From Cohnella sp. OV330 (GTDB lineage: Bacteria; Bacillota; Bacilli; Paenibacillales; Paenibacillaceae), in NCBI RefSeq assembly GCF_900112065.1, contig NZ_FOKE01000001.1, forward strand, positions 145,468 through 209,467: DNA of 64,000 nt. The letters run 5' to 3'. The notes beneath the pieces were generated by a model. It worked only from the letters and a program-made list of their open reading frames with translations, was not told the origin of the DNA and made no database searches. This document shows positions 50,130 to 59,769 of the stretch, one piece after another. Position numbers and translations under genes: made by a program. Each line of letters starts with the position of its first letter. Position 1 is the stretch's first letter.

Positions 50130-51680
50130 TTACGATCCCCTTTTGCCAAGTAGCGTCTTGCGGTATTCGGTCGGCGAGACATCGCACATTTTTTTGAACA
50201 CCTTGCTGAAGTAGTTCGGATCGTGGTAGCCGACCTCGAACGTGATCTCCTTCAGGCTGCGCTCGGGATCGCCCATCAGCTTCTTGGCCTTGTCGATGCG
50301 GCATTCGGTCAGGAAATCGATGTAGTTGACGCCGAGCTGCTCCTTGAACAGCTTGCTGATATAAAACGGACTGAGCCCGACCCGCTTGCCGATCGCCTCG
50401 AGCGAGATGTCCTCGTGGGAATGCTCGTAGACATACTGCTTGATCTGCTGGATCGCATCCGGTTTGACCTGTTCCTGGTGCGTCTCGAACGCCTGCCGCA
50501 TTCGCGCGAGCAACAAGGCGGTCTCGGCGCGCAGCTGCCGGTAATCGCGGGCCTGCACCGAAAACAGCGGCGATTCCGTCTCCACGCCCATTTCGAGCAG
50601 CACGCGCGAGGCCAGCCAGAGCAGCTCCAGCGCCCGCTGCTGTCCGAGCAGCAGATCCGCGCCCTCGCTCTCGCTGCGACGGAGCAGCTCCTGGACGTCC
50701 GCTTCGACCTGCTCCCATTGCCCAAGCCGAATGCGGTCGAAAAACTGGCGCTCCCACTGCTTCGCCGACAGCCCTTCCCGGGCCATGCCGAGCGCGGGCG
50801 TATCCGCGTAAAAGCGATACTTGACCGGCAGCGTCGGATCCGAGGACGCGATGAGCGCCTCCTGATAGGATTGCCGGATCTGGTCCAACGAATCGCATAC
50901 GCCGCCGATGCCGACGAACGAGCCGCCCGCGCCCGGCAAGCCCGCGTCCGCGACCGACAGCAGGTCGCGCGCCAGCGCGAGCGCCTGCGAGCGATACGAG
51001 CGTGCCGGATCCCTGAACGCGATGACCGGGATATGCCGCCCGTACATTGCGCCGACCCAGCCGCCGCCCGCCTGTCTCGCTTTTTCCCGGATCGCGGCGT
51101 ACAGCCCTTCCGCGCCCGTCGGCAGCAGCACGGACATCGCGAACGGCTCGCCGCCCGCGCTCTCGCCGAGCAGGCCGACCAGCTCGTCCAGATGCACCTC
51201 GTGCACATGGTCGAACAGCAGCTGCGTGACGATATCGGCTTCGATCACCGGCAGCACTTTGCGCAGCGCATCCTCCTGCCGCTTGCTCGTCTCGGCCGAC
51301 CTGCGCTCCTCCTCGATCTGGCTCAGCACCTTGCCCACCGTCGCGACGATCTCGCTCGCCTTGCTCGGTTTGAGCAGGTAGTCCTTGACCCCGAGCTTAA
51401 TGGCCGAGCGCGCATAATCGAACGTGTCATATGCCGTGACCATGACGAACTTGACGCCGGGCTGGGCCTCGGCGATGATCTCGATCGCCTCCAGACCGTT
51501 CATGCCGGGCATTTTAATGTCCATCAGGATGAGGTCAGGCTGCAGCTCCGCGGCCATTTCCACGGCGATTTTTCCGTTTTTTGCCTGCGCGATGTCCAGC
51601 TCGGGGAAGCCTTTTCGCAGAATCGCCTGCAATCCGTCCCGCTCGATCTGCTCGTCGTCCACGATCAAGAGCCTAGTCAT
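50130..51680 (-). CDS. YesN-like response regulator with AraC-type DNA-binding domain
   Basis: 516 residues from the ATG at 51680, overlapping the histidine kinase gene by eight bases. The receiver domain (about 1-125) keeps the acidic pair DDE, phosphorylation site Asp54 (LILMDIKMPG) and Lys104 (LLKPSK). A long linker leads to a C-terminal AraC-type double helix-turn-helix (about 410-512). It acts with the kinase encoded just upstream and probably activates sugar uptake genes. Confidence 0.9.
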   Translation of the reverse strand: MTRLLIVDDEQIERDGLQAILRKGFPELDIAQAKNGKIAVEMAAELQPDLILMDIKMPGMNGLEAIEIIAEAQPGVKFVMVTAYDTFDYARSAIKLGVKDYLLKPSKASEIVATVGKVLSQIEEERRSAETSKRQEDALRKVLPVIEADIVTQLLFDHVHEVHLDELVGLLGESAGGEPFAMSVLLPTGAEGLYAAIREKARQAGGGWVGAMYGRHIPVIAFRDPARSYRSQALALARDLLSVADAGLPGAGGSFVGIGGVCDSLDQIRQSYQEALIASSDPTLPVKYRFYADTPALGMAREGLSAKQWERQFFDRIRLGQWEQVEADVQELLRRSESEGADLLLGQQRALELLWLASRVLLEMGVETESPLFSVQARDYRQLRAETALLLARMRQAFETHQEQVKPDAIQQIKQYVYEHSHEDISLEAIGKRVGLSPFYISKLFKEQLGVNYIDFLTECRIDKAKKLMGDPERSLKEITFEVGYHDPNYFSKVFKKMCDVSPTEYRKTLLGKRGS

Positions 51681-53118
51681 CGCTATCGAATCTCCTTGTT
51701 TTCGGTATTTGAAGGACGACCGTCGTGCCCTCGGGGCCGCTCGCGATCTCCATGACGTCGTCGATGCCGTAAAAGAGACGGAGCCGTCTGACGACATTGC
51801 TGAAGCCGATGCCGGTCGAATGCCCCTCCGTCTCCACGGGACGCTCCTCTAGAATCTGACTAACCTTGTCCTCGGACATGCCAGGTCCGTCGTCGGCGAT
51901 CTCGATCCTCACCCGCTCGCCGCCGTCCGCCACCCGAAAGCGGATCGTGCCGCCTTCTTCGCTCGGTTCGACCGCATGAATGACGGCGTTCTCCACGATC
52001 GGCTGCAGCGTGAGGCCCGGGATCTGTACGTGCAGGCACGACTCGTCGATGACCGCTTCGAACCGAAGCCGGTCGGTGAACCGGGCCTTCTGGATCTCCA
52101 TGTACTGGCGCAGCACGTTGACCTCGTCATACAGCGTGACGGACCGGTCGAGCCGCTTCAGGTTGTACCTCAGCAGGCCGGCTACGCTCGCGAGCAGGTC
52201 GCTCGTCTCCTCCGAGCCCTCGAGATAGGCCTTTTTGGACAGCGTATCGAGCGTATTGAACAGGAAATGCGGATTGATCTGGCTCTGCAGGCTGCGGAGC
52301 TGGCTCTCCTGCAGGAGCAGCTTGTTCTGCTGAAGCTCGCGCTCGAGCTGCGCCTTCTGCTGAATTTCCGAGATCAAGTTGTTGATATTGACGCGCATGC
52401 GCTCGAACATCTTGGCCAGGAAGGAGATCTCGTCGTTGGATTTGACCTCGACCTTCAGGTCGAATCGTCCGCGCGACAGTTCCTTGGCCGCCTGCGTGAG
52501 CTTCTGGATCGGCTTCGTGATGCTCAGGGAAAATCCGTACGTGAACAGCAGCATCAGCAGCGTGATCGTCAGCAGAAGCCAGACGCCCAGCTTCTTGAGC
52601 TCGGCCGATTGCTCGATGATGCCGCGGTAGAACTGGTCGTACGTCCTCAGCTCGGTGTCGATCAGGGTGAGCGTCATCTCGGAGATGTACTTGGAGATGC
52701 GCGTAGCTTCGAGAAAGGCGTTCGCCGAATCCTCGGACTCCTTTTCGGATTGAAAAAGCAGCGAGCGGTCCATCGTCTCGAGCAGACTGTCGATCAGGTT
52801 CATATAGTTGGTAATCGCGAAGTCGTTGTCCGCGTTCCGGAGATTGATGACGCCGAGCCTGGCTCTGCGCAGCTCCTCCTTGCTCCGGTCGAGCAGGCCG
52901 AGGTTGGCCGCCGTCGGCTCGAGCCTGTAATTGTTGAGCGCGGTGATCGTCTGCTGGCTCGCCGTCGTCACCTCGTTCATGCGCAAGTATCGCTGCAAAA
53001 TATCGTTGTATTGCTCCTGCGTCTTCTGGTTGTAATAGGTCAGCGTCATCCATATCGCGACCATGATGAACAAGACGATGGCGGCGAGCGTCCAGATCTT
53101 GCGCTGAATGCTCGTCAT
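51673..53118 (-). CDS. LytS/YesM-like sensor histidine kinase
   Basis: 481 residues from the ATG at 53118, which overlaps the upstream stop as ATGA. Two membrane helices (about 8-28 and 178-200) flank an extracellular helical sensor; then a HAMP segment, an HPHFLFN-type phosphoacceptor region (INPHFLFNTLD, His284), the VENAV N-box (about 377) and the DDGPGM G-box (about 409). This is the kinase class that pairs with YesN-type regulators in the Firmicutes. Sensing is likely through the membrane-anchored binding protein encoded before it. Confidence 0.9.
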   Translation of the reverse strand: MTSIQRKIWTLAAIVLFIMVAIWMTLTYYNQKTQEQYNDILQRYLRMNEVTTASQQTITALNNYRLEPTAANLGLLDRSKEELRRARLGVINLRNADNDFAITNYMNLIDSLLETMDRSLLFQSEKESEDSANAFLEATRISKYISEMTLTLIDTELRTYDQFYRGIIEQSAELKKLGVWLLLTITLLMLLFTYGFSLSITKPIQKLTQAAKELSRGRFDLKVEVKSNDEISFLAKMFERMRVNINNLISEIQQKAQLERELQQNKLLLQESQLRSLQSQINPHFLFNTLDTLSKKAYLEGSEETSDLLASVAGLLRYNLKRLDRSVTLYDEVNVLRQYMEIQKARFTDRLRFEAVIDESCLHVQIPGLTLQPIVENAVIHAVEPSEEGGTIRFRVADGGERVRIEIADDGPGMSEDKVSQILEERPVETEGHSTGIGFSNVVRRLRLFYGIDDVMEIASGPEGTTVVLQIPKTRRFDSDD

Positions 53119-54092
53119 GGCACTTCCTTCAGCTTGAGCATCCGGATGTCGGTCGGGTAGCCGTCGGTATTGAGCGGCATCACCTCTCCGCTCAGCCATT
53201 TGACCATCAGGTTCACGCTCATCCTTCCCATCTTGTCGGGAGATTGCTCGAGCACGCCGTCCAGCTTGCCCGCCTTGAGCAAATCCAGGCTGTCGGAGCT
53301 GTCGTCGAACGAGTAAATATCGTAAGGCCCCACCTGCGAGCGCCTGCCGATCTCCTGGATCATGGCGTCCGCGATATTGGCGTTAACGGCGATGAAGGCG
53401 TCGACGTCGGGCAGCCGGTTCATCATGTCCTGCGTCGTGGCGATGACCCGCTCGCGCGTCTCCTCCGTCTCCGCGTAAGCGGTCTTCACGCCGGGATATT
53501 TTTTGAGCACGTCGTCGATGCCCTGAATGCGCTGCCGTTGATAATACTCCTGCCGGTCGTCGCCCATCAGGATGACGGTGCCCGACTTCCCCATGTCCGC
53601 GATCAGCTGCCTGGCGATCGTCTGCCCGGCCGCGAATTGATCCGAGCCGACATACGTTCGCCTCAGGCTGTCCGCCATCGGCACGTCGCTCCCGACCGTG
53701 ATGACGGGAATGCCGTAAAAGGCAGCCTTGACCTTCGTCAGATTTTTAAACGCTTCCGTATCCAGCCCTTGCAGGATAATCCCGTCCACCTTGGCGTCGA
53801 TGGCGATCTCGAGCTTCTTCAGAAAGTCGTCCTGGTCTTTGTTGTAGCTGCCCCACACTTCGATGCTGGCGCCGCTCGCTTTCGCTTCCGCCTTCGCGCC
53901 CGCGGCGACCTGGTTCCAGAACGGGGTGTCCAGCTCTTGCGTGATCAGGACGAGGCGGTAGCGGGATTCCTGCTCGGCTCGCGTCTGCGGCAGCTGCCCG
54001 TCGGAGCGGAACACCCGGTCCGCCGACCGGACCGTAAAGTACAAAAGGACGGCGCACAGGACGCCGATCAAAATGAGCAAGGATTTGCGCAA
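53115..54092 (-). CDS. Membrane-anchored sugar-binding sensor protein (XylFII-like)
   Basis: 325 residues. A type-1 periplasmic-binding domain follows a single uncleaved N-terminal membrane helix (SLLILIGVLCAVLLYFTV) and has no lipobox. It is translationally coupled to a LytS-type kinase gene. This is the arrangement of the XylFII-LytS D-xylose sensor known from Clostridium, where sugar binding to XylFII activates the kinase. The present ligand may be xylose or another monosaccharide. It is the first gene of the four-gene operon. Confidence 0.82.
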   Translation of the reverse strand: MRKSLLILIGVLCAVLLYFTVRSADRVFRSDGQLPQTRAEQESRYRLVLITQELDTPFWNQVAAGAKAEAKASGASIEVWGSYNKDQDDFLKKLEIAIDAKVDGIILQGLDTEAFKNLTKVKAAFYGIPVITVGSDVPMADSLRRTYVGSDQFAAGQTIARQLIADMGKSGTVILMGDDRQEYYQRQRIQGIDDVLKKYPGVKTAYAETEETRERVIATTQDMMNRLPDVDAFIAVNANIADAMIQEIGRRSQVGPYDIYSFDDSSDSLDLLKAGKLDGVLEQSPDKMGRMSVNLMVKWLSGEVMPLNTDGYPTDIRMLKLKEVP

Positions 54093-54177
54093 GCGAATGA
54101 CTCCGTTTCCAATTGGACTAGCTACATCATAGCAGAGGCGAACGGAAGTTCAAGCGTTATGGCAAGGCGAGACGCAA

Positions 54178-54222
54178 AGAAGCCCGGCCGTCTGCGAGAC
54201 AGACGGCCGGACCGGCTTCGAA
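54178..54222 (-). terminator. Terminator of the ubiquitin/SLH gene
   Basis: An 11-bp GC-rich stem (CCGGCCGTCTG, 5-nt loop, complement; 54184-54210) with an outer GAAGCC/GGCTTC pair, followed by CTTCTTT on the minus strand, directly after the stop codon. Confidence 0.8.
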
Positions 54223-54224
54223 AA

Positions 54225-55796
<1,572 letters not shown>

Positions 55797-55822
55797 TCAG
55801 TTGTATAGCAAAGCTTAAAAGC

Positions 55823-56962
55823 CTACAAGCCCAGCTTGTTGCCCCGCTCGAGGCGCTGGATTTGCTTTTCCCCGGTATCCGCCAGCTCGCGGAACTGGTT
55901 GATCGTCTCGCGCATCTTCGGCAGGGCCTCCTGCTTGAAGGCGCTGATCGAATCGAGCGCGGACAGCACGTCGGTGAACGCCTGCTTCATTGTATCGACG
56001 GAAATGTTCGCCTCGAGGGCTTGCTTGTGAATCGCCGCGCCCTGGTCTTTAAGCATGCGGGACGTGCCGGCGATCAGCTCGTTCGTCGTCTGGTTGAGCA
56101 GCTCGATCTTTTTCAGCACGATCTTCTGGTTGTAGAGGGCGCTCGCGACGGTGACAGCGATCTTAAGCGCGGACACCGTGACGTTTTTGGCGCGGTCGAC
56201 GCCGCGGATGAGCTCCTTGTTGTTCCGCACGACGACCTCGATCGCCATGATGCCCTGCTGGTTGACGACCTGCATCTGCTGCAGGTCCATCAGACGCTGG
56301 CGCAGCGGGAACATGACTTCCTCGGTGATAAAGCGGATCTTCTCCGGATCCTCGCCCCGTACCTTGGCCGCTTCGACCTGCTGCTCGATCGACGTATCCA
56401 TGAGCGCGCCGAGCTCGATCTCCTTTTGCAGCTTCTTGGTCAGGTCGCGCAGCGTCTGCTGCTCGATCTCGAGCGTCGTGTTGTCGTTTTTAAGCGTCGT
56501 CTTGCCCTTGTCGAGGGAAACGATGATGTCCGCGATGACGGTGTCCGCCTTTTCGTACCGCGCGAAGTAGGCGCGCAGCGGATTGAACAGCTTGCCGAGC
56601 AGCCCGTGCTTGGCGAAGTCGACGGCGCTCGGGTCGAGATCCTTGAGCTGAATGTTCAGCTCCGAGAGCCCCTTGGCGACCTGGCCGCCGTCGTCTCCCG
56701 TCTTCGACAGGTTGCCGACCGTAATTTGCAGCAGCTGGTTTTTCTCCGAAGAAGACCGCATCGTGTTCATGCCGAACGTATCGATCGACTGCAGAATGCC
56801 TTTGCGGTTGTCGAGCGATTCGAGGTCGAGAGACATGATCGCGTTCACGTTGTTGTCCGCCAGTTCCTTGAGCTTGGCGACTTCCTCGGGGACCGGCTTA
56901 ACCTCTTCTTCGATCGCGACCTTGATCTGTTCCTGGCTTGGGACTTCCATCGAAAATGACAT
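55823..56962 (-). CDS. telA: TelA/YaaN-family toxic anion resistance protein
   Basis: 379 residues, nearly all helical. It matches the TelA family over its whole length (EEVMFPLRQRLMDLQQMQVVNQQG and VASALYNQKIVLKKIELLNQ are family hallmarks). The family is named for tellurite resistance but is generally linked to envelope stress. It is the third gene of the XpaC-like/VWA/telA operon, with GGAGAGGTGG as ribosome site and a 30-bp gap to the VWA gene. In Bacillus, the equivalent pair is xpaC-yaaN. Confidence 0.9.
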   Translation of the reverse strand: MSFSMEVPSQEQIKVAIEEEVKPVPEEVAKLKELADNNVNAIMSLDLESLDNRKGILQSIDTFGMNTMRSSSEKNQLLQITVGNLSKTGDDGGQVAKGLSELNIQLKDLDPSAVDFAKHGLLGKLFNPLRAYFARYEKADTVIADIIVSLDKGKTTLKNDNTTLEIEQQTLRDLTKKLQKEIELGALMDTSIEQQVEAAKVRGEDPEKIRFITEEVMFPLRQRLMDLQQMQVVNQQGIMAIEVVVRNNKELIRGVDRAKNVTVSALKIAVTVASALYNQKIVLKKIELLNQTTNELIAGTSRMLKDQGAAIHKQALEANISVDTMKQAFTDVLSALDSISAFKQEALPKMRETINQFRELADTGEKQIQRLERGNKLGL

Positions 56963-56992
56963 CTCGCGTCCACCTCTCCTATGGCTTGAAAA

Positions 56993-58681
56993 TTACATTT
57001 GAACGTTAAACAAGTTGCCGAGCTTGTAGACGACGTCGTCCGTGTCCGCGTTGATGCTGGCGGCTTCGTTGATGCTCGATATGTTTTGCAGCGCCTTGAT
57101 GTCCGCGTTGTAGCCGACCGTGTAGATCGGGATCTTGTAGCTGGCGATGAGGCTCTGGACTTCCTTGAGCTTGAGGCCGACGTTGGTCTCGCCGTCGCTC
57201 AGGACGAAGATCAGCGGCTTGACGTTCGGGTTAGACGCCATGTAGTCCTGCAGCAGCTTAAGCGCGACGACGACGCCGTCGAACGTAGCCGTGCTGCCTC
57301 CCGCCTGCAGGCCGTCCACCGCGCCGACGAACATCGACTGCTGATTCGTGTCGTACTTGCCGATCGGCAGGTTGATCGTGACGGCGCTGGAGTACGAGAC
57401 GAGTCCGATGCTGTTGTCTCGGCCGAGGTACTTCTGCCCCTTAAGCAGCGACTCCTTCAGCCGGTTCAGCGGTTCGCCGTCCATGCTGCCCGAGACGTCG
57501 GCGACGAATACCGCTGCGATCGGCTTGGAGCCGTTTTTCTTTTCCTTCCACACCTTCTGCGCGGCGATCAGCGTGCTGCCGTCGACGGCACCGACCGTCG
57601 GCTTGTAATCCTCCAGCTCGTTGAAGCCTTTGCTCTTGGCGGCATCCTGGTACTTAGCCTGCGCCGCGAACTCGGCGAATTTCTTGACGATCTCGAGCTT
57701 GGCCGCGGAGATGTTGCCGAGCGCGTACAGCGGGCTGTCATGCCGGGCGCCGAACGGCGTGAACACGTAGCCGCCCTTCAAGTCCGCCGCGTTGACGTAG
57801 GTTTGATACTCCAGCACGAAGCCGTCAAGCGCGCCGGACTTGGCGGCGTCGCGCATCTGCAGCGTCGTGGACGCGATGAACGGCACGTTCGCCTGGAAGC
57901 TCTCGAAGCCCTGGACCGCCTTGTCGCTGAGGAGGTTCGAGCCGTCGAACGTCTTCAGAGCGGCGACGAGGAAGTTGAGTCCCGTCGAGCTTGCGAAGGG
58001 ATCCGTGTAGCCCATGGCGAATTCGCCGGCCGCGATCGCATCGGTGACCGTTTTAACGCTCACCGAGCCGTATTTCTGGACGAGCGCGTCGTTTTTCGCC
58101 TTGGAAATGACGATGCCCGGCACGTTGCCGACAAGACGCTTGGCGACAAGCTGCGTTTTCACGCCCGAAGCCTTCACCATCTCGCCCCACAGCTCGTTGG
58201 ACGGCGTGTAGGCGTCCGGCACGTACTTGCCGGAGCGGATATAGTCCGCCGCCGTACCCGAAGCGATATTGCGCAGCTTGACCGAGACCGTCTTGCCGTT
58301 CACGCTGATCTTCGCCTTGTTAAAATCGTTCGCCACGTCCGTCAGCCATCCGTCGTTGCCCGTGCCCGACTTCTCCGTCGAGGAGAAGATCTCCGCAAAG
58401 TCCGCGGTCGTGCTGTCCACGGCGATCGGGAACTTGGCGATATCGGGCAGGGAGGCGGCGATGTCGACCGGATCGAGGTCGATCTGTCCCTTGACCGGCG
58501 TCTCCGTCGTGACGTCGATGTTGCCGTAGAGCTTGTTCAGCCGCTTGCCCGCATCCTCCGTCGCCACCTGCTTGTCGGACTTGCCCCAATTCGTGGACAC
58601 GTTGACCCCGATATACACGATCGCGAATACGACGATCAGAATAATGCCGGTTACCCATAAAAACTTTTTGCCGCTCCTCAA
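56993..58681 (-). CDS. Membrane-anchored protein with solute-binding-like and VWA domains
   Basis: 562 residues from a TTG start (58681) behind AAGGGG, which overlaps the upstream stop. One N-terminal membrane helix (7-27) is followed by a type-2 periplasmic-binding-like domain (about 75-350) and a C-terminal von Willebrand A domain (about 385-560). The metal site is intact: DVSGS (395-399), the Thr of GGSTATFDG and the Asp of LSDGET. Such fusions occur in stress-response operons beside TelA. A role as an extracellular metal-dependent adhesion or assembly protein is inferred; a ligand cannot be named. Confidence 0.85.
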   Translation of the reverse strand: MRSGKKFLWVTGIILIVVFAIVYIGVNVSTNWGKSDKQVATEDAGKRLNKLYGNIDVTTETPVKGQIDLDPVDIAASLPDIAKFPIAVDSTTADFAEIFSSTEKSGTGNDGWLTDVANDFNKAKISVNGKTVSVKLRNIASGTAADYIRSGKYVPDAYTPSNELWGEMVKASGVKTQLVAKRLVGNVPGIVISKAKNDALVQKYGSVSVKTVTDAIAAGEFAMGYTDPFASSTGLNFLVAALKTFDGSNLLSDKAVQGFESFQANVPFIASTTLQMRDAAKSGALDGFVLEYQTYVNAADLKGGYVFTPFGARHDSPLYALGNISAAKLEIVKKFAEFAAQAKYQDAAKSKGFNELEDYKPTVGAVDGSTLIAAQKVWKEKKNGSKPIAAVFVADVSGSMDGEPLNRLKESLLKGQKYLGRDNSIGLVSYSSAVTINLPIGKYDTNQQSMFVGAVDGLQAGGSTATFDGVVVALKLLQDYMASNPNVKPLIFVLSDGETNVGLKLKEVQSLIASYKIPIYTVGYNADIKALQNISSINEAASINADTDDVVYKLGNLFNVQM

Positions 58682-58694
58682 TGCACCGCACCCC

Positions 58695-59432
58695 TTATTG
58701 TTTATAGTACTTGGTTTGCTTGATCAGCGAGTCGATCTCCACCATGGCCGGCATCCGCTCGATGTCGCCCGGCTCGATGCTGTCCAAGCGCGAGATCTCG
58801 AGCAGCAGCTTGTCGAGCTGCAGGAGCATCTCCTCGTTAGTGCCGATCGCGTGCTTGATGTAGGACATATATTCGTTGTAAAAATCGGTTTTTTCCTGGA
58901 GCAGCTTCGGCGAGTAACGCGCCGACTTGCGCGTCATCACCCGCTCGTATTCTGCTTCGTCGAACACGCCGAGCCGGTTGAGCACGCTCTTTATATTTAA
59001 GTAGAATAGATTCTCTACTTCTTCGGCCACGCCTGAAAACTTGGAAAAGCTCATCTCGGCGGGATCGAACCGCTGATGGAGCACCTTGAACAGCGTCGCT
59101 TTTTTCTTGTCCATCCGGTCCATCTGCTCGAGCGCCGCCGCGATATCCTCGGCGAGCACGCGGACTTTGCCGTATGGCGCGAGCGCGCTCGCATAGTCCT
59201 CGCGAGTCTTGATCGGCTTGGTCGTCAGCGCGATCGGCGTCTTGTAGAGCCAGTTGTAGCTGCCGTAGACGATCGCGATGACGCTTGCGATGAGCAGCGT
59301 CACCCCCAGCGCCGTCTCGAACGCGCTGTCGCCGATCGTCACGCCGGCGAAGGCGGGCGATAGCGCGAGGATATTCACGAGGGCCGCGCCGACCACGACC
59401 CCCAGCATTTTCAAATAATTCTTTCCGGCCAA
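58695..59432 (-). CDS. XpaC-like membrane protein with two N-terminal helices
   Basis: 245 residues from a TTG start at 59432, placed by GGAAGGGG. Two membrane helices (about 8-30 and 40-62) are followed by a long soluble helical region. Length, charge pattern and position before VWA and telA genes fit the XpaC group (named for 5-bromo-4-chloroindolyl phosphate hydrolysis in Bacillus), but similarity is weak. First gene of the operon. Confidence 0.65.
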   Translation of the reverse strand: MAGKNYLKMLGVVVGAALVNILALSPAFAGVTIGDSAFETALGVTLLIASVIAIVYGSYNWLYKTPIALTTKPIKTREDYASALAPYGKVRVLAEDIAAALEQMDRMDKKKATLFKVLHQRFDPAEMSFSKFSGVAEEVENLFYLNIKSVLNRLGVFDEAEYERVMTRKSARYSPKLLQEKTDFYNEYMSYIKHAIGTNEEMLLQLDKLLLEISRLDSIEPGDIERMPAMVEIDSLIKQTKYYKQ

Positions 59433-59769
59433 CGCTAGTAGCCCCTTCCCTCGATGTATGGATATCCGGTCCGCCCGCTCTGCCGCTATGCTATGAATAT
59501 GCGATCGATCGGGCGCTCAGTTCATATAATTAAATAGTACCATATTATGCTAGGATTCGAGGGCTGTAAACAAAATATCCATATAAACGGTTGCTGCCGA
59601 CAGCGCGGCGGCAACGCTGCGTCTTACCTTATATCGGGAATACGTAAGAGCGGCGTAAGACGTTACTCTATTTTTTTAGGGATTGTACTTGGGGGGATAT
59701 GGTTAGGCGTTGAAGGGCGGATACGTGTGGCGAAACGGGACGATTTGCTCCGCGGCCGGCGCGTTACAT
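59433..59769. other. Intergenic region with terminator-like hairpins and a promoter
   Basis: No gene. Past the PrsW gene stop lie a 10-bp stem with one mismatch (GTTGCTGCCG near 59590 and its partner near 59606) and an 8-bp pair CGTCTTAC/GTAAGACG (about 59620-59662), both likely part of a terminator region. Further down is the operon promoter listed separately, then a leader of about 100 nt ahead of the XpaC-like gene. Confidence 0.5.
59542..59570 (-). promoter_or_regulatory. Promoter of the XpaC-like/VWA/telA operon
   Basis: On the minus strand: TTTACA (59570-59565), a 17-nt spacer and TAATAT (59547-59542), inside an AT-rich island of about 60 bp. A sigma-A-type reading is the simplest; I see no clear ECF-sigma motif. 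Confidence 0.5.

Noticed and set aside
50128..50898. Fusion of the XylF-like protein with an upstream frame
   Set aside because: The upstream part is the response regulator gene read out of frame.
59433..59600. ECF-sigma (SigW-type) promoter before the XpaC-like operon
   Set aside because: A TGAACT followed by CGCATA can be found but with wrong spacing; a TTTACA-17-TAATAT promoter explains the region better.
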